Made by a program: the position numbers and the translations under genes
Notes under the pieces: generated by a model
What the model was told of the DNA's origin: nothing
The model's database searches: none
The model's input: the letters and a program-made list of their open reading frames with translations, nothing else
Part shown: positions 7,050 to 14,623 of the stretch, in pieces
Layout of the letters: every line of letters starts with the position of its first letter
How positions within the stretch are numbered: position 1 is the stretch's first letter
Source: Elusimicrobia bacterium UBA4817
Lineage (GTDB): Bacteria > Elusimicrobiota > UBA8919
Direction: 5' to 3'
DNA length: 31,696 nucleotides
NCBI GenBank assembly: GCA_002402375.1
Contig: DHFT01000015.1
Location: forward strand, 1 to 31,696

Positions 7050-8323
7050 AACTTGCCCATCCAGTTTCTCAACTGTTTCATATCAAAGACATTATAACTG
7101 AATTTTCTCTTTTTTATCCACGGACGGTTGGTATCAATAACTCCCAACTCTCTGCCGGCAATTTCAAACGCCTCAAGTACTCCGTCAAGCTGTTCATCCG
7201 TGTGAGTAGCCATAATGCTTACCCTGATAAGTGCTCTACCCGGCGGAACTGCCGGAGAAACCACGGGTGTGGTAAAAATTCCGTGCTCATAAAGGAGCTT
7301 GCACATCTGAAACGCTTTTTCATCATCTCCGATGATGACCGGTATTATCGGCGTTTCGCTTTTGCCGGTATCAAAACCGAGTGCACGAAACCCCGCCCTC
7401 ATTTTTTCCGTATTTTTCCAGAGACGTTTTATTCTCTCCGGATGATTTTTTATAACTTTCAAAGCGGAGCGGACGGATGCAACATTTGAAGGAGACGGAC
7501 TTGCTGTAAATATAAGAATGCGGGATAAATGTTTCAGATAAAAAATTATGTCCTCGTCGGCGGCGACAAACCCGCCGATAGATGCAAGCGATTTGGAAAA
7601 AGTCCCCATTATAATGTCAACCTCATCCGTCAACCCGAAATGGTCGCAGGTGCCTTTCCCGTTTTTCCCCATCACACCGAGACCGTGGGCATCGTCCACC
7701 ATAACGCGGGAATTATATTTCTTTGCAAGTTTAACGATTTCGGGAAGGTCGGCGACATCCCCTTCCATACTGAAAACGCCGTCAACAATTATAAGTTTCG
7801 CTTTTTCATGTCCTATAAATTTCAGCACCCTTTCCAAATCATCCATATCGTTATGCTTATATTTAATCGTTTTGCCGAATGAAAGCCGGCAGCCGTCATA
7901 AATTGACGCATGGTCGTATTCGTCAAGAATCATATATTCGTTCCGACCGGCAATAGCGGAAATTATACCGAAATTTGTCTGCATTCCGGTTGAAAAAAGC
8001 AGCGATTTTTCTTTTCCGATAAATTCCGATATTTCTTCTTCAAGTTTGACATGTATGTCAAGTGTGCCGTTTAAGAAACGACTGCCGACGCAACCAACCC
8101 CGTATTTTTGAACAGCACGGATAGCGGATGCCTTCAATCTCCAGTCGCTGGTTAAACCCAGATAATTGTTTGAACCCATCATAATCAACTTCTCACCGCC
8201 GACGGTTACTTCAGGGTCCTGTCCCGATTCAAATGTCTTGAAATAGGGATAGATGTCGTTTTTCATCAGATATTTCGCAAACTGAACGATTTCACTGTTA
8301 TAACATTTATCAAATATGTCCAT
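7040..8323 (-). CDS. spt: Serine palmitoyltransferase-like alpha-oxoamine synthase
   Basis: 427 aa, PLP-dependent, fold type I. It should condense an acyl thioester with an amino acid and release CO2. Seen: IYPYF near residue 25, GSNNYLGL at 50, GSRFLNGT at 81, DEYDHAS at 134-140 with the PLP-stacking His138, VMVDDAHG at 207-214, and the Schiff-base lysine in GTFSKSLASIGG (Lys244). The GSRFLNGTLDIH and SMEGDVADLPEIV stretches look much closer to Bacteroides SPT than to KBL or BioF as I remember them. Overlap with the acyltransferase supports sphingolipid synthesis over biotin; no bio genes are near. There is no Shine-Dalgarno next to its ATG. A GAGG lies 77 nt upstream across a hairpin (8332-8399). 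Confidence 0.85.
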   Translation of the reverse strand: MDIFDKCYNSEIVQFAKYLMKNDIYPYFKTFESGQDPEVTVGGEKLIMMGSNNYLGLTSDWRLKASAIRAVQKYGVGCVGSRFLNGTLDIHVKLEEEISEFIGKEKSLLFSTGMQTNFGIISAIAGRNEYMILDEYDHASIYDGCRLSFGKTIKYKHNDMDDLERVLKFIGHEKAKLIIVDGVFSMEGDVADLPEIVKLAKKYNSRVMVDDAHGLGVMGKNGKGTCDHFGLTDEVDIIMGTFSKSLASIGGFVAADEDIIFYLKHLSRILIFTASPSPSNVASVRSALKVIKNHPERIKRLWKNTEKMRAGFRALGFDTGKSETPIIPVIIGDDEKAFQMCKLLYEHGIFTTPVVSPAVPPGRALIRVSIMATHTDEQLDGVLEAFEIAGRELGVIDTNRPWIKKRKFSYNVFDMKQLRNWMGKLWR

Positions 8324-8331
8324 AATAACAT

Positions 8332-8399
8332 CAGTGAGTAGTGAGTAGGTAGTAGTAAGTAGTTAAAACCACTTCCCACTTCCTACTTCCCACTTACTG
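8332..8399 (-). repeat. Intercistronic hairpin splitting the RBS of spt (element A)
   Basis: On the minus strand GAGG (8403-8400) is followed by CAGTAAGTGGGAAGTAGG..., a TTTTAA turn and ...CCTACTCACTACTCACTG. Then come 8 nt (ATGTTATT) and the spt ATG. From the ends inward about 28 of 33 positions pair, counting G-T. The leuB stop codon (8385-8383) falls in the left arm, so the end of LeuB is encoded by the element. Confidence 0.8.
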
Positions 8400-9459
8400 C
8401 CTCTGCTATCAAATCGCCGACTTCACTGGTTGAAAGTCCCATTTTTCCTGCCGACATAGATTTTATTTTTCCTGATGCCAGGACGGCCGTTACTGCGTCG
8501 TCAATTGTCTTTGCCATTTTTACCTCGCCGAGAGTTTCCATCATCATGGCTCCGGCATTTATGGCTGCAAGCGGGTTAATCACATTTTTGCCTGTATATT
8601 TAGGTGCAGAACCTCCGATAGGTTCAAACATTGAAACGCCTTCCGGATTTATGTTTCCGCCGGCGGCTATGCCCATTCCGCCCTGTATCATCGCGCCAAG
8701 GTCGGTTATGATGTCTCCGAACAGGTTCTCCGTTACGATAACATCAAAGAATTCGGGGTTCTTCACAAACCACATCGTCGTTGCGTCAACATGCGCATAA
8801 TCCTGCTTTATATCCTTATAATACTTATCACCCATTTCCTTGTGCGCCCTAACCCATAAATCTCCGCAATGCGTTAAGACATTGCATTTATGGACCAGCG
8901 TCAGCATTTTTTTCTTGCTGTTCCTTTTCTTTGTCAGTTCGTAAGCGTACTTTATGCATCGGTCCACAATCGGTCTTGTGTAAACCATGACCTGCGTCGC
9001 AACCTCGTTTGGCGTGCCTTTCTGCGCGGCGCCGCCGATTCCCGTGTAAATTCCGCCCGTATTTTCCCTGACAACCACGAAATCTATCTGTTCGGGCCCT
9101 TTATCTTTTAACGGCGTTTCAACATTCGGATAAAGTTTTACGGGTCTTAAGTTTATGTACTGGTCCAGTGCGAATCGCAAACGTAGAAGTATTCCAAGTT
9201 CAAGTATGCCGGGTTTTACTTCCGGATGACCTATTGCACCTAAATATATTGCATCCTGTTTTTTTAGTTCTTCAATGCCCGATTCCGGCAGCAGTTCCCC
9301 CGTTTTCATATATCTTTCCCCGCCAAAATCATATTTCGTCAGGTTCAGTTTTACGTCATACTTTGATGCAGCGGCGTTCAATACTTTTAAACCTTCTGCA
9401 ATAACTTCAGGTCCGGTGCCGTCACCGCCCATAACAGCAATATTGTAACTTTTTGACAT
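8383..9459 (-). CDS. leuB: 3-isopropylmalate dehydrogenase
   Basis: 358 aa. It oxidises and decarboxylates 3-isopropylmalate with NAD+ to 2-oxoisocaproate in leucine synthesis. Seen: the N-terminal GGDGTGPEV loop, LRLRFALDQYINLRP with the substrate-binding arginines, VVRENTGGIYTG, the Asp-rich metal site ENLFGDIITDLGA, and the adenine-side GSAPKYTGKNVINP. The isocitrate dehydrogenase phosphorylation signature is absent. It follows leuD with overlapping frames (9422-9459), and its ribosome site is an A8G8 run just before the ATG. The last residues (EAVSGK) are encoded by the arm of repeat element A, so the natural end was probably a few residues different. Confidence 0.92.
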   Translation of the reverse strand: MSKSYNIAVMGGDGTGPEVIAEGLKVLNAAASKYDVKLNLTKYDFGGERYMKTGELLPESGIEELKKQDAIYLGAIGHPEVKPGILELGILLRLRFALDQYINLRPVKLYPNVETPLKDKGPEQIDFVVVRENTGGIYTGIGGAAQKGTPNEVATQVMVYTRPIVDRCIKYAYELTKKRNSKKKMLTLVHKCNVLTHCGDLWVRAHKEMGDKYYKDIKQDYAHVDATTMWFVKNPEFFDVIVTENLFGDIITDLGAMIQGGMGIAAGGNINPEGVSMFEPIGGSAPKYTGKNVINPLAAINAGAMMMETLGEVKMAKTIDDAVTAVLASGKIKSMSAGKMGLSTSEVGDLIAEAVSGK

Positions 9460-9976
9460 TTACCCCCCCCTTTTTTTTATCCCGGGAATTCGGGATGTTT
9501 TTTATGTAATTAATAAGTCCGTCTGAATTAATAATTTTAAGAAGGAAATCCGGGAACGGTTTTGAAGAATACGATTGATGCCGGGTTAAGTTTTTAATCT
9601 TTCCTTCTTTGAGAGATATTTCCAGAACATCACCCGTTTTTATTTTCTGAGCCGCTTCTTTTGATTCCAGAATAGGAAGCCCTATGTTGATGGCATTTCT
9701 GAAAAAAATTCTTGCGAAACTTTCGGCAATAATGCAGGAAACACCCGCCGCTTTTATTGAGAGAGGAGCATGCTCTCTGGACGACCCGCAGCCGAAATTT
9801 TTTCCGGCAACTATAATATCGCCCGCCGAAACATTTTTGACGAAATCACCGTCAATATCCTCCATACAGTGTTTGGCAAGTTCATCAGGGTCGGCGGTAT
9901 TCAAATATCTCGCCGGAATAATCTCGTCGGTATTTACATTGTCGCCGTATTTGTGCGCTTTTCCTTTTAATATCAT
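9422..9976 (-). CDS. leuD: 3-isopropylmalate dehydratase small subunit, with an added tail
   Basis: 184 aa; small subunits of this type are usually about 160-170. It forms the swivelling domain of isopropylmalate isomerase with LeuC. Seen: YGDNVNTDEIIPARYL, AGKNFGCGSSREHAP (the substrate-contacting GSSREH loop) and ESFARIFFRNAINIGLP. After LINYIKN the frame continues through an A8G8 tract into leuB sequence. One base fewer in that tract would end the protein at a TAA directly abutting the leuB ATG. The extension is therefore either a sequence error, slippage or a recent shift. It begins 10 nt after a degenerate intercistronic repeat (9987-10062). Confidence 0.92.
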   Translation of the reverse strand: MILKGKAHKYGDNVNTDEIIPARYLNTADPDELAKHCMEDIDGDFVKNVSAGDIIVAGKNFGCGSSREHAPLSIKAAGVSCIIAESFARIFFRNAINIGLPILESKEAAQKIKTGDVLEISLKEGKIKNLTRHQSYSSKPFPDFLLKIINSDGLINYIKNIPNSRDKKKGGVNVKKLQYCCYGR

Positions 9977-9986
9977 TTTTTCACTT

Positions 9987-10062
9987 CAGAATTAAGGATT
10001 AAGTCGCTTCGCTTTAAGTATTAAGTTTTTTCTTAATCCTTACAACTTATCACTTAATTCTG
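9987..10062 (-). repeat. Intercistronic inverted repeat before leuD (element E)
   Basis: Starts CAGAATTAAG and ends CTTAATTCTG on the minus strand, giving a perfect 10-bp outer stem. The interior repeats TTAAGGATTAAG-type units around GCGAAGCGAC. It begins 2 nt after the preceding stop and ends 10 nt before the leuD ATG. Unlike elements A-D and H it lacks GAGG in front, and only a weak AAGTG follows it. Confidence 0.75.
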
Positions 10063-10064
10063 CT

Positions 10065-10337
10065 TTATTTTATTTTCATCGCATTGGTCGGAAACATCGT
10101 CACGATAAAGTTTTTATTTAAGTCAAGAAACTCAACTTCGTATTTCCAATCCTCGCCGGGTTTAATCGCTGAAATTACCGCATCCGTAATAGGTATAAAC
10201 TGTTTCACCGGCGCATTTATAAAATCGGAAATACGGCTGCCCGGCGGGAGATAGACAGCACCCTGAATTTTACAGTTATCAAGATAGATAATTACATCGT
10301 GCCTTTCTTTATTAATTCTTTCGGGTGAATCAAACAT
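10065..10337 (-). CDS. Small conserved hypothetical protein (DUF6812-like)
   Basis: 90 aa, soluble, no signal peptide. The pattern is beta-rich: KERHDVIIYLDNCKIQGAVYLPPGSRISDFIN, then PVKQFIPITDAVISAI and YEVEFLDLNKNFIVTMFP. It resembles the short DUF6812 family, in which a strand-turn-strand carries PxGxRLSDxLN, recognised from memory. It sits between leuC and leuD in the leucine operon. That position does not by itself link it to leucine, because the operon also carries lipid genes. It could be a small RNA- or membrane-associated accessory. It has no adjacent ribosome site; GAGG lies across hairpin 10345-10399. Confidence 0.75.
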   Translation of the reverse strand: MFDSPERINKERHDVIIYLDNCKIQGAVYLPPGSRISDFINAPVKQFIPITDAVISAIKPGEDWKYEVEFLDLNKNFIVTMFPTNAMKIK

Positions 10338-10344
10338 ATAAAAT

Positions 10345-10399
10345 CAGGAAGTAGGCAGTAGTAAGTAGGGAGTAGTTAAAAACCACTTCCCACTTACTG
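10345..10399 (-). repeat. Intercistronic hairpin splitting an RBS (element B)
   Basis: On the minus strand the leuC TGA is followed by AA, GAGG (10403-10400) and CAGTAAGTGGGAAGTGG. After a looped middle, the outer right arm ends ACTGCCTACTTCCTG. Seven nt (ATTTTAT) separate it from the ATG at 10337. It is the shortest member at 55 nt. Confidence 0.8.
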
Positions 10400-10405
10400 C
10401 CTCTT

Positions 10406-11653
10406 TCATTCCGGCAAACTTATTTTTCCGGCAATAGCGGAAGCGGCGGCAACCGCAGGATTTGAAAGATAGACCTCGCTTTCCGGATGGCCCATTCTTC
10501 CCGTGAAATTTCTGTTTGTCGTCGCAATCGCCCTTTCGCCCTTCGCCAAAATTCCCATATGGCCGCCTAAACACGGCCCGCAGGTCGGCGTTGAAACAGC
10601 ACAACCGCTGTTTATGAAAATTTCAATCAGACCTTCTTTGAGTGCGGCCAGATATATTTTTTGTGTGGCGGGAAAAATTATTGTTCGGACATCGGGATGA
10701 ACTTTTCTTCCTTTCAACACTTGAGCGGCAATGCGCAAGTCCTCTATACGGCCGTTGGTGCAACTCCCGATAACCGACTGGTCTATTTTTACATCTTTGA
10801 CGTCTTTTACGAATCTTCTATTGGACGGAAGAGGCGGAAACGCTACAACCGGTTCAATTTTTGAGCAGTCATAGACGATTATTTTTTCGTATTTTGCATC
10901 CTTGTCATTTTCATAAATTTCGTAAGGTCTCTCCGCCCTGCCTTCAACGTAATCCAACGTTTTTTTATCAGCCGGAATAATCCCCGCCTTGCCGCCGGCT
11001 TCAATCGCCATATTGCAAATTGTGAATCTATCCGACATTGAAAGTTTTCCTATTACCTCGCCTGAAAACTCCATCGCCCTGTAATTCGCACCGTCAACAC
11101 CAATATCTCCGATTAGATATAAAATCAAGTCCTTGCCTGTTACCCATTTATTTAACTTCCCGTTGAAAATGAATTTGAGCGTCGGCGGAACTTTGAACCA
11201 TGCTTTACCTGTGAGCATACATGCCGCTAAATCGGTAGAACCCACACCTGTTGCAAAAGCGCCTAATGCGCCGTAAGTGCAGGTGTGACTGTCGGCACCG
11301 ATAATAACATCACCCGGCAGAACAACCCCTTCTTCGGGAAGAAGAGCATGCTCAATTCCCATTCTGCCAACATCATAATAATGTGTAAGCCCCTGTTCTT
11401 TCGCAAAATCCCTTAGAATCTTTGCCTGTTCGGCGGATTTTATATCTTTGTTCGGACAGAAGTGGTCGGGCACCAATACGATTTTTTCCCTGTCAAAAAC
11501 TTTTTTACCGCCGGCGTTTTTGAATTCAGAAATCGCCAGAGGCGCCGTTACATCGTTCGCCAGAGCAATATCCACATTGCATTCAATAAAATCACCCGGT
11601 GTAACTTTTTTCAAACCCGCACCAGCAGCCAATATTTTTTCGGTAATGGTCAT
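10406..11653 (-). CDS. leuC: 3-isopropylmalate dehydratase large subunit
   Basis: 415 aa, aconitase family. With LeuD it isomerises 2- to 3-isopropylmalate. The [4Fe-4S] ligands are Cys298 (GSCTNGR) and Cys358/Cys361 (PTCGPCLGG). DSHTCTYGALGAFATGVGSTD is the substrate/cluster loop, and NRNFTGRMG lies near the end. The length matches the shorter archaeal/deep-branching type (about 415-420), distinct from the ~470-aa E. coli type. It starts 34 nt after leuA, in a gap made of AGATAA-type repeats, with GCGGATG as a weak ribosome site. It belongs to one transcript with leuA and leuDB. Confidence 0.95.
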   Translation of the reverse strand: MTITEKILAAGAGLKKVTPGDFIECNVDIALANDVTAPLAISEFKNAGGKKVFDREKIVLVPDHFCPNKDIKSAEQAKILRDFAKEQGLTHYYDVGRMGIEHALLPEEGVVLPGDVIIGADSHTCTYGALGAFATGVGSTDLAACMLTGKAWFKVPPTLKFIFNGKLNKWVTGKDLILYLIGDIGVDGANYRAMEFSGEVIGKLSMSDRFTICNMAIEAGGKAGIIPADKKTLDYVEGRAERPYEIYENDKDAKYEKIIVYDCSKIEPVVAFPPLPSNRRFVKDVKDVKIDQSVIGSCTNGRIEDLRIAAQVLKGRKVHPDVRTIIFPATQKIYLAALKEGLIEIFINSGCAVSTPTCGPCLGGHMGILAKGERAIATTNRNFTGRMGHPESEVYLSNPAVAAASAIAGKISLPE

Positions 11654-11687
11654 ATTTTCATCCGCTCTGCGATTATCTACATTGACT

Positions 11688-13226
11688 TTATCTGCGAATA
11701 TCTGCGTTCTTATCTGCGAATATCTGCGTTCTCAATATCCTGTTTATTGCGGAAAGGTATGCTTTTACGGATGCTTCAAGGACATCCGTTGATGTGCCGC
11801 GGCCTACGAAAATTTTTCCTTTGTGCTCAATTTTCACTATCGCCTCGCCGACGGCGTCCTTTCCGATAGATACCGATTTGAGAGAATAATCCAGCAGCTT
11901 GAATTTCCGCCCTATAATTTTTTCAATCGCTTTATATGAGGAATCAACTGGTCCGTCGCCGGAGGCATCCGCAAAAAATATTTTTTTGTCTTTTTTCAAC
12001 TCTATTTTTGCAACAGGTTTTACACTGCTTCCGGACGATATGAAAAGAGCTGACAGTTCATAAATCTGCTTTTCTTCTGCGAACTCGTTTTCAATAATTG
12101 CCTCAATATCCTCGTCATAAACATTCTTCTTTTTATCGGCAAGCAATTTGAAATCCGAAAAAGCTTTTTCAAATTCTTTACCCGTAAGTTTGAAACCGAG
12201 TTCCGTAATCTTTTTTTCAAAAGCATGCCGCCCGGAATGTTTTCCGAGAACGATGGAAGATGATTTTAAGCCGATTGACTGCGGGGTCATAATTTCGTAG
12301 GTCTGGGCTTTTGCCAGAACCCCGTGCTGATGAATTCCCGCCTCGTGCGCAAAAGCGTTGCCGCCGACAATCGCCTTGTTTTGCTGAATGAGCATTCCGG
12401 TTAAAGACGAGACCAATTTTGATGTTTTTGAGATTTCCGTTGTTTTTATGTTTGTTTCAAAATTAAAAAGTTTTTTTCTCGTGTTGAGTATCATCACTAT
12501 TTCTTCTAATGATGCGTTGCCGGCTCTCTCGCCGAGACCGTTTATGGTGCACTCAATCTGCCTGACACCGTTTATCGCGGCAGAAATAGAATTTGCCGTC
12601 GCAAGCCCTAAATCATTATGACAGTGAACGGAAATAACCGCTTTGTGAATGTTCGGAACTCTGGAAAAAATCCTTGATATAATTTCGCCGAATTCAGACG
12701 GCACGGAATAACCGACCGTGTCCGGAATGTTAACGGTTGTAGCCCCTGCATCTATAACCCCTTCAACCACCCGGCACAAAAAATCAAGTTCGCTTCTTGC
12801 CGCATCTTCGGCGGAAAACTCCACATCGGCGGTCTTGCTTTTCGCGTATTTCACCGCATCAATCGCTCTGCTGAATACATCGTCCGGCGACATTTTAAGT
12901 TTATATTTCATATGAATAGGGCTTGTAGCGAGAAATACATGAACACGATTTTTTTTCGCATATTTTATTGCATCAAAACAGACATCAATATCTTTTTTCA
13001 ATGCGCGGGCAAGACCGCAAACAACGGGACCTTTTATTTTTTTTGCGATGGTAGAAACGGCTTCAAAATCGCCGACGGATGATGCGGGAAAACCCGCCTC
13101 TATAACATCAACTCCGAGTGCAGAAAGTTGAGTTGCAATCTCCAATTTCTGTTTCGTATTTAAAGATGCGCCGGGTGACTGTTCGCCGTCTCTTAAAGTA
13201 GTGTCAAAAATAATTATTTTTTCCAT
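11688..13226 (-). CDS. leuA: 2-isopropylmalate synthase
   Basis: 512 aa. It condenses acetyl-CoA with 2-oxoisovalerate, the committed step to leucine. The TIM-barrel catalytic domain opens with FDTTLRDGEQSPGAS and has VISVHCHNDLGLA (the metal-binding HxH) and GLGERAGNASLEE. The C-terminal LeuA dimer domain (about 385-495) is the leucine feedback site, with DASGDGPVDSSYKAIE. Its final 14 or so residues (RTQIFADKNADIRR) are encoded by two perfect 22-bp tandem copies (11689-11732) and lie beyond the expected end. The start follows pssA by one base with GAAGGTG as ribosome site. Confidence 0.95.
   Translation of the reverse strand: MEKIIIFDTTLRDGEQSPGASLNTKQKLEIATQLSALGVDVIEAGFPASSVGDFEAVSTIAKKIKGPVVCGLARALKKDIDVCFDAIKYAKKNRVHVFLATSPIHMKYKLKMSPDDVFSRAIDAVKYAKSKTADVEFSAEDAARSELDFLCRVVEGVIDAGATTVNIPDTVGYSVPSEFGEIISRIFSRVPNIHKAVISVHCHNDLGLATANSISAAINGVRQIECTINGLGERAGNASLEEIVMILNTRKKLFNFETNIKTTEISKTSKLVSSLTGMLIQQNKAIVGGNAFAHEAGIHQHGVLAKAQTYEIMTPQSIGLKSSSIVLGKHSGRHAFEKKITELGFKLTGKEFEKAFSDFKLLADKKKNVYDEDIEAIIENEFAEEKQIYELSALFISSGSSVKPVAKIELKKDKKIFFADASGDGPVDSSYKAIEKIIGRKFKLLDYSLKSVSIGKDAVGEAIVKIEHKGKIFVGRGTSTDVLEASVKAYLSAINRILRTQIFADKNADIRR
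11689..11732. repeat. Two perfect 22-bp tandem repeats at the leuA stop
   Basis: Two identical adjacent 22-bp units, each made of TATCTGCGAA followed by TATCTGCGTTCT. Each is itself a near-duplication of a 10-12 bp motif. A third degenerate TATCTACATTGACTT continues toward leuC. Confidence 0.9.
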
Positions 13227-13227
13227 T

Positions 13228-13992
13228 TTACACCTTCTTCTTCAATCTGATTAATCTTAAAATATAGCCGATAATTCCCGACAGAAAATACAAAATATAA
13301 ATTATAAAAATGGTGTTCTGCGGATATGTGAATATCAAAATTATTGAAACAATCAATAAAACCAACAACTGAAACGAATGCGGTTTGGCAAAATTTATTT
13401 TCTTAAAATTGGAATACTTTATTTTTGATATGAGAAAAATTGAAATAATTACCATCAAAAACGGCATTACATCAAAAAATAAAGGCATCTTTTCAGTCAG
13501 CAATTTTATATTTTTTGCCGTCAGTTCCGTGCCCTGTTCAAAAAGTTCATACGAGAGAACAAAAGATGCTATTATGCCGCCGGCGGCGGGAGTCGGAAGC
13601 CCTTCAAAATGAGTTTTTATTTTGTTTTCTGTGTCCGCATAAGCAACAGTGTTAAATCTTGCAAGCCGCAAAGCGGAAGCAATCACAAAAAAAACGGCAA
13701 TGGCAATACCTATTTTGCCCATACTATGAAGAACCAATTGATACATCAAAACTGACGGGGCAACGCCGAAAGAAAGAAAATCTGCAAGCGAATCAAGTTC
13801 CACGCCGAAAGAACTTTCGGCATGCATAGCACGGGCAACTCTACCATCGGCAATATCCATTAATATCGCGATAATAATAGCCCATGCAGCGGGCGAAAAA
13901 TCGGAAGCGATTGAATAATGCAACGAAAAAAAACCCGCTACTATATTTGCCACAGTAAACATACTCGGTATTATGTAAATTCCGCGTTTCAT
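13228..13992 (-). CDS. pssA: CDP-diacylglycerol-serine O-phosphatidyltransferase
   Basis: 254 aa, integral membrane. It makes phosphatidylserine from CDP-diacylglycerol and serine. The CDP-alcohol phosphotransferase motif DxxDGxxARxxxxxxxxGxxxDxxxD is complete (DIADGRVAR ... FGVELDSLAD, about residues 46-71). Helices lie at about 10-45, 80-110, 140-160 and 170-250. The C-terminal paired helices are typical of the Bacillus-type (class II) enzyme. Its ATG overlaps the psd stop by 4 nt, which couples the two steps to phosphatidylethanolamine. leuA follows after one base. Confidence 0.95.
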   Translation of the reverse strand: MKRGIYIIPSMFTVANIVAGFFSLHYSIASDFSPAAWAIIIAILMDIADGRVARAMHAESSFGVELDSLADFLSFGVAPSVLMYQLVLHSMGKIGIAIAVFFVIASALRLARFNTVAYADTENKIKTHFEGLPTPAAGGIIASFVLSYELFEQGTELTAKNIKLLTEKMPLFFDVMPFLMVIISIFLISKIKYSNFKKINFAKPHSFQLLVLLIVSIILIFTYPQNTIFIIYILYFLSGIIGYILRLIRLKKKV

Positions 13993-14615
13993 ATCTTTCC
14001 TATCACCGTTATACCGGCGGTAACTTTATCGCCGACCTTAACTTTTACAGAAATATTTTCCGGAAAATAGATATCAACCTGACTGCCGAAATGAATCAGT
14101 CCTATCTTTTCGCCCTGTACAACATCTTGATTTAATTTAACCCACAAATCGCATCTCTGTGCTATAATGCCTGCAATCTGTCTTACTAAAATAGACATTT
14201 GTCCGTTTTTAATTCCTATTAAGTTCTGAACATTTTTAGCGGCGGCATCCGGATGATTCGCAGGCAAATATTTCGTACCTTCTTTACTTATGTAAGATAT
14301 TTTCCCTGAAATAGGCGCTCTTTGCAAATGGACATTAAAGACCGACAGAAAAATTTTTACGATTTTCGCTCTGCCTTTTATTACAAGCGGTTCATCTACA
14401 TCCGAAATTTCAAAGACGGTGCCGTCGGCGGGCGACAAAATCACATTTTCATCTATGGCAATGGTTCTTTTCGGGTCCCTGAAAAAATAAAAGCAGAAAC
14501 ACACCAAAAGAAAAAAAACCGCGCTGAAAATATAGTTAAGCACCCCGCCTGAAATAAAAAAAATCAGAGAAAAAACCAAAAACAGCAAAACATAATTAAA
14601 TCCTATTTTCACCAT
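13989..14615 (-). CDS. psd: Phosphatidylserine decarboxylase proenzyme (short form)
   Basis: 208 aa. It decarboxylates phosphatidylserine to phosphatidylethanolamine and uses a pyruvoyl group made by self-cleavage. Two N-terminal membrane helices (about 5-45) anchor it. RDPKRTI, ILSPADGTVFEI and FLSVFNVHLQRAPISG are family motifs. The cleavage site is the Gly-Ser of HFGSQVDIYFP near residue 178 (LGST in E. coli). The short length is the archaetidylserine-decarboxylase-like subtype. It starts 8 nt after rplA with AAGGA upstream, so lipid and ribosomal genes share a transcript. Confidence 0.94.
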   Translation of the reverse strand: MVKIGFNYVLLFLVFSLIFFISGGVLNYIFSAVFFLLVCFCFYFFRDPKRTIAIDENVILSPADGTVFEISDVDEPLVIKGRAKIVKIFLSVFNVHLQRAPISGKISYISKEGTKYLPANHPDAAAKNVQNLIGIKNGQMSILVRQIAGIIAQRCDLWVKLNQDVVQGEKIGLIHFGSQVDIYFPENISVKVKVGDKVTAGITVIGKI

Positions 14616-14623
14616 AAAAATCC

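Noticed and set aside
8324..10399. AAGTGGG/AAGTAGG repeats as a CRISPR array
   Set aside because: Units are adjacent without spacers, degenerate and form hairpins. No cas genes are near.
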